From NCBI GenBank assembly GCA_934565615.1, contig CAKTIH010000013.1, positions 1-27,994 on the forward strand: DNA of 27,994 bases, in the 5' to 3' direction. Source of the DNA: an uncultured Oscillospiraceae bacterium. GTDB lineage: Bacteria; Bacillota; Clostridia; Oscillospirales; Oscillospiraceae. The translations under genes and the position numbers were made by a program. Below, one piece after another: positions 6,925 to 13,173 of this stretch (positions within the stretch are counted from its first letter, which is position 1; every line of letters begins with the position of its first letter). A model generated the notes under the pieces. The model searched no databases, had not been told where the DNA came from, and saw only the letters and a program-made list of their open reading frames with translations.

Positions 6925-7286
6925 GACAGCATTTTCCTGATGCCGCTGCACAGCCAGAGTCCGGGTACGGACAGCAGCAGCCACAGCAGCGCAAAGCGCG
7001 GGCATATCTGGCCGAGGAGGTTCAGCCCCTCGGCGGAGTAATCCCACACGTTCCAGCCGAGGCGCAGGTTCACAAGGCAGCCGGTATAGAACTCCGCCGT
7101 GCATATCGCGACGGAGCTCAAAACGCACTTTTTCATAAGGCACAGCGGCAGGCCGGAGATCAGGTACATCATGAGAAAGCACAGCCCGCCGCAGAGCACC
7201 ATGCTCCAATGCGTCCAGCCGCGCCAGAGTATCTCTATAAGGCCGTAGAGCAGACCGCCCGCGGCATAGATGAGCACGTATTGCAT
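6918..7286 (-). CDS. CmpB-like putative ABC transporter membrane protein
   Basis: This 122-aa, strongly hydrophobic protein has about four membrane helices. The WDYSAEGLNLLGQICPRFALLW segment near residues 81-102 (one stretch, written in parts: WDYSAEG, NLLGQICPRF, ALLW) is the hallmark of the small family labelled putative ABC-transporter type IV (CmpB, Pfam PF06541), common in Clostridia and of unproven function. There is no ATPase gene nearby. A GTG at 7292 touches the GGAGG ribosome site; ATG at 7286 lies 7 nt after it and is preferred. The gene converges on deoC and overlaps its 3' end by 7 bp. Confidence 0.8.
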   Translation of the reverse strand: MQYVLIYAAGGLLYGLIEILWRGWTHWSMVLCGGLCFLMMYLISGLPLCLMKKCVLSSVAICTAEFYTGCLVNLRLGWNVWDYSAEGLNLLGQICPRFALLWLLLSVPGLWLCSGIRKMLSQ

Positions 7287-7357
7287 AAGCACGCCTCCAT
7301 TTCCGCTTATAGTTTCTCCGGATCATCCCGATTTAGTATTGTCCCGATGGAGTTTTT

Positions 7358-8425
7358 ATGAATAACACGAAGTCGATCGCGCTGATAAATAAATACCGCG
7401 GACAGATAATGGGCGCTGCTGCGCTGTGGGTCGTCATTTACCATACGTGGTACCGCCAGTTCTCGCCCGAGACAGTTCCAAAGATCCTGTATTATATAGA
7501 GCTTGCGATCTACAAGCTGGGTTATTTCGGAGTCAGTATATTCTTCCTGCTGTCCGGTATCGGATTGAGCTACGCCATAGGCAAGTATAGCCTGAAGGAG
7601 TTCTGGCTGCGCAGGTTCCGGAGGCTCGCCTATCCCGTGCTGATAGCCGCGGCGGTTCGGGCACTCATGGAGGGCTGGAGCTTTCCGCACTATCTGTTCG
7701 CTGTGACAGGCATAGGCTTCTTTATAGAGAAGAGCTACTTTCTGTGGTTCATTTCGGCGATAAGCGCGGCGTATCTGGTCTTTCCGCTCTACTGGCGATT
7801 CTTCTCCCGCAGCCGAAGCAAGCTGCGCTTTACTGTGCTGTTCATCGCCGCACTGTATCTCGGCTCGATACTTGTGCCAAAGGCGGATAACGCTATAGCG
7901 AGTTCATTATATAAATTGATTTCCAACAGCTGTGCTCCACCGTTCGTGCTCGGCGTTTTCTTCGGCTGGGCACAGCAGAACGGCGGGCTGAAGCTGAGCC
8001 GCCGCGTGTTCAATACCGCCGCGTTTATTTCTGCCGCCGCGAGTGTGGTGCTCGGCTGGCTATATAAGATCCACAGCATATACATCTTTGGCTTTTTTCC
8101 CGAGCTTCTTGCCGCCTTTGGCTTCACGGCGCTCCTTGCGGAGCTGTTCGGCCTGTTTGACAGGGCTGGGGGGGCGTCACGTGCGGTAAACAAGTTCTTT
8201 GGATTTTACGGAAAGCTGAGCCTTGAGGTGTACTGTACGCATGAATTTATTGTTGCTCCGGTTCTGGTGCCCGCGCTGTGGAGCGTCGGCATCGTCGGCC
8301 TTGCGGTGAACCTGATCGAGATCGCATCATTTGCGCTTGCAGGATGGCTCCTGCATATTATCTCCGACAGAGCTTTGCGCCTGACCGACAGGCTGATCTC
8401 CTCCGCCGCGTCCGACCGCGCCTGA
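7358..8425 (+). CDS. Acyltransferase-3 family membrane protein, copy 1
   Basis: This 355-aa integral membrane protein with about ten helices belongs to the acyltransferase 3 family (Pfam PF01757), which moves acetyl or other acyl groups onto cell-surface sugars. The proposed catalytic histidine sits in the first helix (VVIYHTW, H29). FFLLSGIGLSYA (about 62-73) and the arginine-rich loop FWLRRFRRLAYP (83-94) are family features. GGAG precedes the ATG by about 6 nt. The next gene is a paralogue with an identical first 19 residues, so the pair arose by tandem duplication. The acyl donor and acceptor are not evident; no glycosyltransferase or polysaccharide gene is nearby. Confidence 0.9.
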   Translation: MNNTKSIALINKYRGQIMGAAALWVVIYHTWYRQFSPETVPKILYYIELAIYKLGYFGVSIFFLLSGIGLSYAIGKYSLKEFWLRRFRRLAYPVLIAAAVRALMEGWSFPHYLFAVTGIGFFIEKSYFLWFISAISAAYLVFPLYWRFFSRSRSKLRFTVLFIAALYLGSILVPKADNAIASSLYKLISNSCAPPFVLGVFFGWAQQNGGLKLSRRVFNTAAFISAAASVVLGWLYKIHSIYIFGFFPELLAAFGFTALLAELFGLFDRAGGASRAVNKFFGFYGKLSLEVYCTHEFIVAPVLVPALWSVGIVGLAVNLIEIASFALAGWLLHIISDRALRLTDRLISSAASDRA

Positions 8426-8482
8426 GCGGCTCAGGAACGGACGTATGAGCAGTCGGCCAAACACTGTTCCGATGGAGTTCTT

Positions 8483-9544
8483 ATGAATAACACGAAATCG
8501 ATCGCGCTGATAAATAAATATCGCGGGCAGATAATGGGCTTTTCCGCAATATGTATCGTCTTTTTCCACCTCTGGGAGCGCCAGCTCAGTCCCGACTCTC
8601 CGCTCAGGCTCCTGTATTGGCTGGAGCTCGGCATCAGCGGAATGGGCTATTTCGGAGTGGATATCTTCTTCCTGCTGTCAGGCATCGGGCTGAGCTACGC
8701 CATTGGCAAGTACAGTCTGAAGGAGTTCTGGCTGCGCAGGTTCAGAAGGCTCGCTGTGCCCGTACTGGTCGTCTCGCTGATACAGTGGGCCAAGGAGGGC
8801 TGGACGGTGCTGTACTATCTGTTCGGCCTGTCGGGCATCGGCTTCTTCATAAAGCGGCACTACTTCCTGTGGTTCATCTCGGCCATCACCGCAACATATC
8901 TGCTTTTTCCGCTCTACTGGCGCTTCTTCTCCCGCAGCCGATCTAAGCCGCACTTTACGGCGCTGTTCGCCGCGGTGTGGTACCTGTGCTCGATACCGCT
9001 GGCCGGAGTGCTCAAGCCCATCGTCTTTCTGTTCATAAACCGGGTGCCGTCCTTTGTGCTCGGCGTTCTTCTCGGCTGGCAGCAGCAGAACGGCGGGATT
9101 AAGCTGAGCCGCCGCGCGGCCAATATCGCTGCGGCCGTTTCCGCCGCCGCGGGGCTTATACTCGGCGCGCTGTGTACCTTCGGCGAGACCGTGTTTTTCC
9201 GTCCGCCTTACAACAGCGCCTTTCCCGGCCTGCTTATCGCCTTCGGCTTCACCGTTCTGCTCTCGGAGCTGGGAGGCCTGCTTGAGCGCGGCGGCGGAGC
9301 GGCGCGCGGCGTCAACGGATTCTTCGGCTTTTACGGGCGCATCAGCCTTGAGATATACTGCGTTCAGGAATTTTTAGGCCCGATCGTGGCGGACGCGGCG
9401 CGCACTCTCGGCTGCGGGAGCATGGCGGTGAACCTGATCCAGCTCGCCGCAGTCACATTATCCGCATGGCTGCTGCATATACTGACTGACAGAGTCCTTG
9501 CCCTGACGGGCAAGCTGAGGTCGCGCGCAAAACGCGCCGGATAA
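8483..9544 (+). CDS. Acyltransferase-3 family membrane protein, copy 2
   Basis: This 353-aa paralogue of the preceding gene starts 57 bp after it. It keeps the same opening (MNNTKSIALINKYRGQIMG), the histidine in helix one (VFFHLW, H29), FFLLSGIGLSYAIGKYSLKE and the FWLRRFRRLA loop. The middle and C-terminal helices differ much more, which suggests the two copies have different acceptors or donors. The duplicated DNA includes the ribosome-site region (CCGATGGAGTT). No terminator separates the copies, so they are likely co-transcribed; the infC promoter starts just after the stop. Confidence 0.9.
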   Translation: MNNTKSIALINKYRGQIMGFSAICIVFFHLWERQLSPDSPLRLLYWLELGISGMGYFGVDIFFLLSGIGLSYAIGKYSLKEFWLRRFRRLAVPVLVVSLIQWAKEGWTVLYYLFGLSGIGFFIKRHYFLWFISAITATYLLFPLYWRFFSRSRSKPHFTALFAAVWYLCSIPLAGVLKPIVFLFINRVPSFVLGVLLGWQQQNGGIKLSRRAANIAAAVSAAAGLILGALCTFGETVFFRPPYNSAFPGLLIAFGFTVLLSELGGLLERGGGAARGVNGFFGFYGRISLEIYCVQEFLGPIVADAARTLGCGSMAVNLIQLAAVTLSAWLLHILTDRVLALTGKLRSRAKRAG

Positions 9545-9556
9545 CGCAAAAAAGCC

Positions 9557-9585
9557 TTGACAATACGGGCAAAAGCTGTTATATT
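9557..9585 (+). promoter_or_regulatory. Promoter of the infC-rpmI-rplT operon
   Basis: Consensus TTGACA (9557-9562), a 17-nt spacer and TATATT (9580-9585). Transcription would start near 9592, leaving a leader of about 150 nt before infC. Confidence 0.85.
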
Positions 9586-9591
9586 ATCTAA

Positions 9592-9730
9592 GCTAAAACA
9601 AAGTAGGCGCGGTGTCCGCCGTCCTCACCTGGCAGCAAAAGGCTCGTCGAGGTCAATAAAAGCACGGCTCTTCGGAGCCATGAATGTGTTTTTACGCGCG
9701 GATGCCGATGCTCCGCGCTTTTTATTTTTC
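9592..9730 (+). promoter_or_regulatory. Structured infC leader (L20-leader-like autoregulatory region)
   Basis: In Firmicutes the infC-rpmI-rplT operon is preceded by a leader that binds ribosomal protein L20 and causes premature termination. Here the leader holds a GGCTC-TTCG-GAGCC hairpin (9666-9679), with earlier self-complementary parts, and ends in an intrinsic terminator directly before the infC ribosome site. The class assignment rests on position and the terminator, not on a covariance-model match. Confidence 0.6.
9696..9729 (+). terminator. Leader terminator (attenuator) before infC
   Basis: GCGCGGA (9696-9702) pairs with TCCGCGC (9712-9718), followed by a T-rich tract to 9729. It ends three bases before the GGAGG ribosome site of infC, so it must be bypassed for the operon to be expressed. 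Confidence 0.85.
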
Positions 9731-9744
9731 CGGAGGTGTTAACA

Positions 9745-10332
9745 ATCGCAAACGCTGCTCATCAGATCAACGAAGAGATACTTGACAAGGAAGTGCGCCT
9801 GATAGGTGCCCAGGGCGAACAGCTCGGTATCATGTCCGCAGAGGAAGCTCTGAAGGTCGCCGCCGAGCATGACCTCGATCTGGTCAAGATCGCTCCGGGC
9901 TCCAATCCCCCCGTCTGCAAGGTTATGGACTACGGCAAGTTCCGCTTCGAGCAGACCAAGAAGGAGAAGGAAGCCAAGAAGAACCAGCGCGTTATCGAGG
10001 TCAAGGAGATACGCATGTCCCCCGGCATCGACACGAACGACTTCAACACCAAGCTGAAAAACGGCCAGAAGTTCCTCAACGAGGGCAACCGCCTCAAGGT
10101 CTCCGTGCGCTTCAGAGGCAGAGAGATGGCGCACACCGAGATAGGCGAGACGCTGCTGAAGGACTTCGCGGCTAAGTGCGCGGAGATAGCAAACCTCGAC
10201 AAGGCGCCCAAGCTTGAGGGCAGGAGCATGTCAATGTTCCTCTCCCCGAAGCCGCAGACCCCGCCGAAAAAGCCGGCAAAGCCCAAGCAGCCCAAGGCAG
10301 AGACCGCCGACGCTCCCGCAGCGGAGGAATAA
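9745..10332 (+). CDS. infC: Translation initiation factor IF-3, with ATC start codon
   Basis: IF-3 binds the 30S subunit and rejects non-canonical start codons. The protein is 195 aa, with the N-domain (INEEILDKEVRLIGAQGEQL), a KKNQRVIEVKEIRM linker segment and the C-domain (FRGREMAHTEIG), ending in a lysine/proline/alanine-rich tail of about 25 residues that is longer than in E. coli. GGAGG (9732-9736) fits a start 8 nt later, at ATC 9745; a GTG at 9736 overlaps the ribosome site itself and cannot be the start. Rare AUU/AUC-type starts are a known autoregulatory device of infC. It is first in the operon with rpmI and rplT. Confidence 0.95.
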   Translation: MANAAHQINEEILDKEVRLIGAQGEQLGIMSAEEALKVAAEHDLDLVKIAPGSNPPVCKVMDYGKFRFEQTKKEKEAKKNQRVIEVKEIRMSPGIDTNDFNTKLKNGQKFLNEGNRLKVSVRFRGREMAHTEIGETLLKDFAAKCAEIANLDKAPKLEGRSMSMFLSPKPQTPPKKPAKPKQPKAETADAPAAEE

Positions 10333-10394
10333 TTCATCAGTATACAGAGGGAAGCTCCCTGTATTTTAACCCAGTTACGGAAGGAGAAAATATC

Positions 10395-10592
10395 ATGCCC
10401 AAACTTAAGACCCATAGCGGTGCAAAGAAGAGATTCAATCTCACCAAGAGCGGCAAGGTCAAGCGCGCTCACGCATTCAAGAGCCATATCCTCACCAAGA
10501 AGGACACCAAGCGCTGCCGTCGTCTGCGTTCCGAGGCTTATGCCGACGCGACCAACGAAGCAACCATCAAGAAAATGATCCCTTACAAATAA
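10395..10592 (+). CDS. rpmI: 50S ribosomal protein L35
   Basis: This 65-aa basic protein with the standard L35 opening (MPKLKTHSGAKKRFNLTKSG) and a C-terminal KKMIPYK is full length. It is part of the large ribosomal subunit. AAGGAG lies 8 nt before the ATG. It lies 62 bp after infC and 29 bp before rplT in the conserved operon order. Confidence 0.98.
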   Translation: MPKLKTHSGAKKRFNLTKSGKVKRAHAFKSHILTKKDTKRCRRLRSEAYADATNEATIKKMIPYK

Positions 10593-10621
10593 GGGCAGAC
10601 GCTATATAGGAGGATAATCAA

Positions 10622-10975
10622 ATGGCAAGAGTTAAAGGCGCAATGATGACCCGCAAGCACAGAAGTAAGATTCTTGGTCTTGCTAAGGGTTACTGGGGCA
10701 ACAAGTCCCGTCACTATAAGATGGCTAATGAGCAGCTGATGAAGTCCGGCCGCTATGCTTACGTTGGCCGTAAGCAGAAGAAGAGAGACTTCCGCAAGCT
10801 GTGGATCACCCGTATCAGCGCAGGCTGCAAGATGAACGGCATGAACTACTCCACCTTCATGCACGGCCTGAAGCTCGCCGGTATCGATATGAACCGCAAG
10901 ATGCTCTCCGAGACCGCTATCCACGATCCCGCCGCTTTCACCGCTCTCTGCGACCTCGCAAAGAACGCAAAGTAA
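10622..10975 (+). CDS. rplT: 50S ribosomal protein L20
   Basis: This 117-aa protein matches L20 throughout: an N-terminal RNA-binding helix (MARVKGAMMTRKHRSKILGL), then GYWGNKSRHYKMANEQ and RKQKKRDFRKLWITRI. L20 is an early assembly protein of the 50S subunit and, in Firmicutes, the repressor of its own operon through the infC leader. AGGAGG precedes the ATG. It is last in the operon and is followed by a strong terminator. Confidence 0.98.
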   Translation: MARVKGAMMTRKHRSKILGLAKGYWGNKSRHYKMANEQLMKSGRYAYVGRKQKKRDFRKLWITRISAGCKMNGMNYSTFMHGLKLAGIDMNRKMLSETAIHDPAAFTALCDLAKNAK

Positions 10976-10998
10976 TTGAGCGAAACGACATATATGCA

Positions 10999-11030
10999 AA
11001 ACACCCCCGAACGGTCGTTCGGGGGTGTTT
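10999..11030 (+). terminator. Intrinsic terminator of infC-rpmI-rplT
   Basis: A perfect 14-bp stem (10999-11012 with 11017-11030), loop GGTC, closing with GTGTTT. It lies between rplT and the convergent tadA and may serve both. Confidence 0.9.
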
Positions 11031-11058
11031 AGCGTATCAAGGCAAAATTTTCAGATAT

Positions 11059-11505
11059 TCAGCGCAGACCCTTGAAAAAATCGCGCAGGAGCGCCGCGCT
11101 CTCATCGGCAAGGACGCCGGCATAGACATTCGGATGGTGCCCGTAGTTTTCAAAGAACAGGTCTATGACGCTGCCGCAGGAGCCTGTGACGGCGTCGCGC
11201 GCGCCGAACACAAGGCAGGGGAGGCGGGAGTTTATTATCGCGCCGGTACACATCGGGCAGGGCTCGAGCGTCACATACATCGTGCAGCCCTCGAGCCGCC
11301 AGCTGCCGAGCGCGGCCCCGGCCTCACGGATGGCCTCGACCTCGGCGTGGGCGGTCGCGTCGCCAAGCTCCTCGCGGCGGTTGCGCCCGCGGCCGATGAC
11401 GCGGTCGGCAGCGTCCACGATCACGCAGCCGACAGGCACCTCGCCGTGCTCCGCCGCCTCGCGCGCAAGGTCAAGGGCGAGGGACATGTATTCTTCGTTT
11501 GTCAT
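11059..11505 (-). CDS. tadA: tRNA-specific adenosine deaminase
   Basis: This 148-aa zinc enzyme converts A34 to inosine in tRNA-Arg(ACG). The deaminase core is clear: HAEVEAI with the zinc histidine H53 and catalytic E55, and PCPMC with zinc cysteines C83 and C86. The ATG at 11505 has GGAGG 6 nt upstream; extending further would run through the terminator hairpin at 11526-11552. It stands alone, converging on the rplT terminator. Confidence 0.95.
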   Translation of the reverse strand: MTNEEYMSLALDLAREAAEHGEVPVGCVIVDAADRVIGRGRNRREELGDATAHAEVEAIREAGAALGSWRLEGCTMYVTLEPCPMCTGAIINSRLPCLVFGARDAVTGSCGSVIDLFFENYGHHPNVYAGVLADESAALLRDFFKGLR

Positions 11506-11525
11506 GAGGGGCCTCCGGAATAAAA

Positions 11526-11552
11526 AAGGCGCACCGCACAGCGGTGCGCCTT
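11526..11552 (-). terminator. Intrinsic terminator between pta and tadA
   Basis: A 12-bp perfect stem with loop ACA; on the minus strand it is followed by a T-run ending before the tadA ribosome site. It ends transcripts coming from pta or acts as an attenuator of tadA, since it lies only about 10 nt before the GGAGG. Confidence 0.8.
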
Positions 11553-11586
11553 GCGTTATGTTACAGCGCTCCCGTTCCCTCGTAAC

Positions 11587-11671
11587 TCGATTTGAAGCCC
11601 AACGAAGTGGGTTCAAATCGAAAAGGAAGAATGAAGGAGCGGATATGGAGCTTTGCCCAGTAGGGCGAAGC
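11587..11671. repeat. Two intergenic stem-loops after pta, candidate repeat element
   Basis: The first hairpin pairs 11587-11601 with 11608-11621 (TCGATTTGAA arm, one bulge, loop around ACGAAG). The second pairs 11650-11658 with 11663-11671 (loop AGTA, one G-T pair). The spacer is purine-rich. There is no ORF and no T tract, and the surrounding 145 bp between the pta stop and the terminator have no other explanation. Confidence 0.4.
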
Positions 11672-11697
11672 GTAATGCAGCGAGTTTGTTCTGACGC

Positions 11698-12696
11698 TCA
11701 GACGAGAGCCGCCGTAATTATGCTCATCAGGTAGACCTCTTCGGCGTTGCAGCCGCGGCTGAGATCGTTGATGGGCGCGTTCAGACCCTGAAGGATCGGG
11801 CCGTAGGCCGCAAAGCCGCCGAGACGCTGGGCGATCTTATAGCCGATGTTGCCGGACTGGATCTCCGGGAAGATGAAGGTGTTGGCATAGCCCGCGACCT
11901 TGCTGCCGGGGAACTTGAGCTGGCCGACCGTGGGGGAGACGGCAGCGTCAAACTGCATCTCGCCGTCAACTGCGAGCTCAGGAGCCTTTTCCTTGACTAT
12001 CGCGGTGGCATTGCGAACGAGGTCGACGGAAGCGCCCTTGCCGGAGCCCTTGGTGGAGTAGGACAGCATGGCGACCTTCGGGTCCATGCCAAAGACCTTT
12101 GCGGTCTTTGCCGTCTCGATGGCGACCTCGGCGAGCTGATCGGCAGCGGAGAGAACGACGTTGCCTTCCTTGTCGAGCCTGTCCTCATAGGAGATGTTTA
12201 TGGCGCAGTCGCCCATGCAGAGCATCTCATCGCCGCGGGTCAGGATGAAGCAGGAGCTGACGAGGTTTGCGCCCTTCTTGGTCTTGACGAGCTGGAGCGC
12301 GGGACGGACGGTGTCAGCGGTGGAGTAGGTAGCGCCGCCGAGCAGAGCATCGGCCTTGCCCATCTTGACGAGCATGGTGCCGAAGTAGTTGCCCTTGGAG
12401 AGCGCGGCGCGCGCGTCCTCGGCGGTGGCCTTGCCGCGGCGCAGCTCGACCATCTTGTCGACCATCGCGTCCATTTCGGGATAGGTCATGGGGTCGATTA
12501 TCTCAAGACCCTCGATATCGAAGCCGCCCTTTGCAGCCGCAGCCTTGACCTCATCGACATTGCCGACGAGAATGGGCGTCAGGAAACCGTCCTTCTTGAG
12601 CCTTGCCGCGGACTCAAGAATACGCGCATCGCTGCCCTCGGTATAGACGATCTTGCGGGGATTGGCTTTAAGTATCTCTATCAGATTTTCAAACAT
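11698..12696 (-). CDS. pta: Phosphate acetyltransferase
   Basis: This 332-aa, cytoplasmic enzyme interconverts acetyl-CoA and acetyl phosphate in fermentative acetate formation. The sequence is a full-length short-type Pta: KIVYTEGSDARILESAARL near the N-terminus, ADALLGGATYSTADTVRPAL in the middle, and VAMLSYSTKGSGKG and FPEIQSGNIGYKIAQRLGGF at the C-terminal half. ATG at 12696 has GGAGG at 8 nt, so an upstream extension is not used. Acetate kinase, the usual partner, is not in the window. Acetyl phosphate could link to the response regulator further right, but nothing in the sequence shows this. Confidence 0.97.
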   Translation of the reverse strand: MFENLIEILKANPRKIVYTEGSDARILESAARLKKDGFLTPILVGNVDEVKAAAAKGGFDIEGLEIIDPMTYPEMDAMVDKMVELRRGKATAEDARAALSKGNYFGTMLVKMGKADALLGGATYSTADTVRPALQLVKTKKGANLVSSCFILTRGDEMLCMGDCAINISYEDRLDKEGNVVLSAADQLAEVAIETAKTAKVFGMDPKVAMLSYSTKGSGKGASVDLVRNATAIVKEKAPELAVDGEMQFDAAVSPTVGQLKFPGSKVAGYANTFIFPEIQSGNIGYKIAQRLGGFAAYGPILQGLNAPINDLSRGCNAEEVYLMSIITAALV

Positions 12697-12734
12697 GGTT
12701 AGTTCCTCCGGAATGTTTATTTTTGCACATGCAC

Positions 12735-12763
12735 ACTGTACCACTACTCGCCGCCGTTTTCAA
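12735..12763 (-). promoter_or_regulatory. Predicted promoter of pta
   Basis: On the minus strand TTGAAA (12763-12758), a 17-nt spacer and TACAGT (12740-12735). It lies back to back with the promoter of the XRE-lepA unit. Confidence 0.6.
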
Positions 12764-12783
12764 GATTTTTGCCGCAATTTCTA

Positions 12784-12812
12784 TTTACAAAGACAAATTT
12801 TCTCGGTATAAT
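12784..12812 (+). promoter_or_regulatory. Predicted promoter of the XRE-lepA unit
   Basis: TTTACA (12784-12789), a 17-nt spacer and TATAAT (12807-12812), starting transcription near 12819 and about 28 nt before the XRE start codon. Confidence 0.7.
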
Positions 12813-12846
12813 AATACAATCTGTTATCAAATTTTAAGGTGAAACA

Positions 12847-13173
12847 ATGCAGAGAAGCTTTCCTGAGACGCTCTCGGCGCTGCGCCGGGACAAGAACATA
12901 AGCCAGCGCAAGGCGGCAGCCGACCTCAACATCAGTCAGGCGCTGCTGAGCCATTACGAAAACGGCGCGCGCGAGCCGGGGCTCGGCTTCGTGTGCCGCG
13001 CATGCGACTATTACGGGGTCAGCGCCGACTATCTGCTGTGCAGGACGGACAGGCCGAACATCGCCTTCAGCACCGCGCAGGCGGCGCGTGCCTTTATTGA
13101 CCAGATGCAGAGCGTGATAGACCGCGCGAACCAGACCCTTGCAGAATTTTCCGAGGAGGAACGGCCTGAATGA
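12847..13173 (+). CDS. XRE-family HTH regulator co-translated with lepA
   Basis: This 108-aa protein has an N-terminal Cro/C1 helix-turn-helix (ISQRKAAADLNISQALLSHY, about residues 18-37, then ENGAREPGL and YYGVSADYLLCRTDRP). A helical tail of about 35 residues follows (FIDQMQSVIDRANQTLAEF), possibly for dimerisation. AAGGTG precedes the ATG by about 6 nt. Its TGA overlaps the lepA ATG (ATGA at 13170), implying translational coupling. A repressor-like gene tied to lepA occurs in some Clostridia; its targets are unknown and no operator palindrome stood out. Confidence 0.92.
   Translation: MQRSFPETLSALRRDKNISQRKAAADLNISQALLSHYENGAREPGLGFVCRACDYYGVSADYLLCRTDRPNIAFSTAQAARAFIDQMQSVIDRANQTLAEFSEEERPE

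Noticed and set aside
6217..7326. A 369-codon minus-strand ORF antisense to deoC
   Set aside because: It is a shadow of GC-rich coding sequence with arginine/alanine-rich, motif-free translation; deoC is unambiguous.
11553..11640. A tRNA gene in the pta-tadA gap, suggested by the GTTCAAATC word
   Set aside because: The T-loop-like word belongs to a simple hairpin; no acceptor, D or anticodon arms can be drawn.
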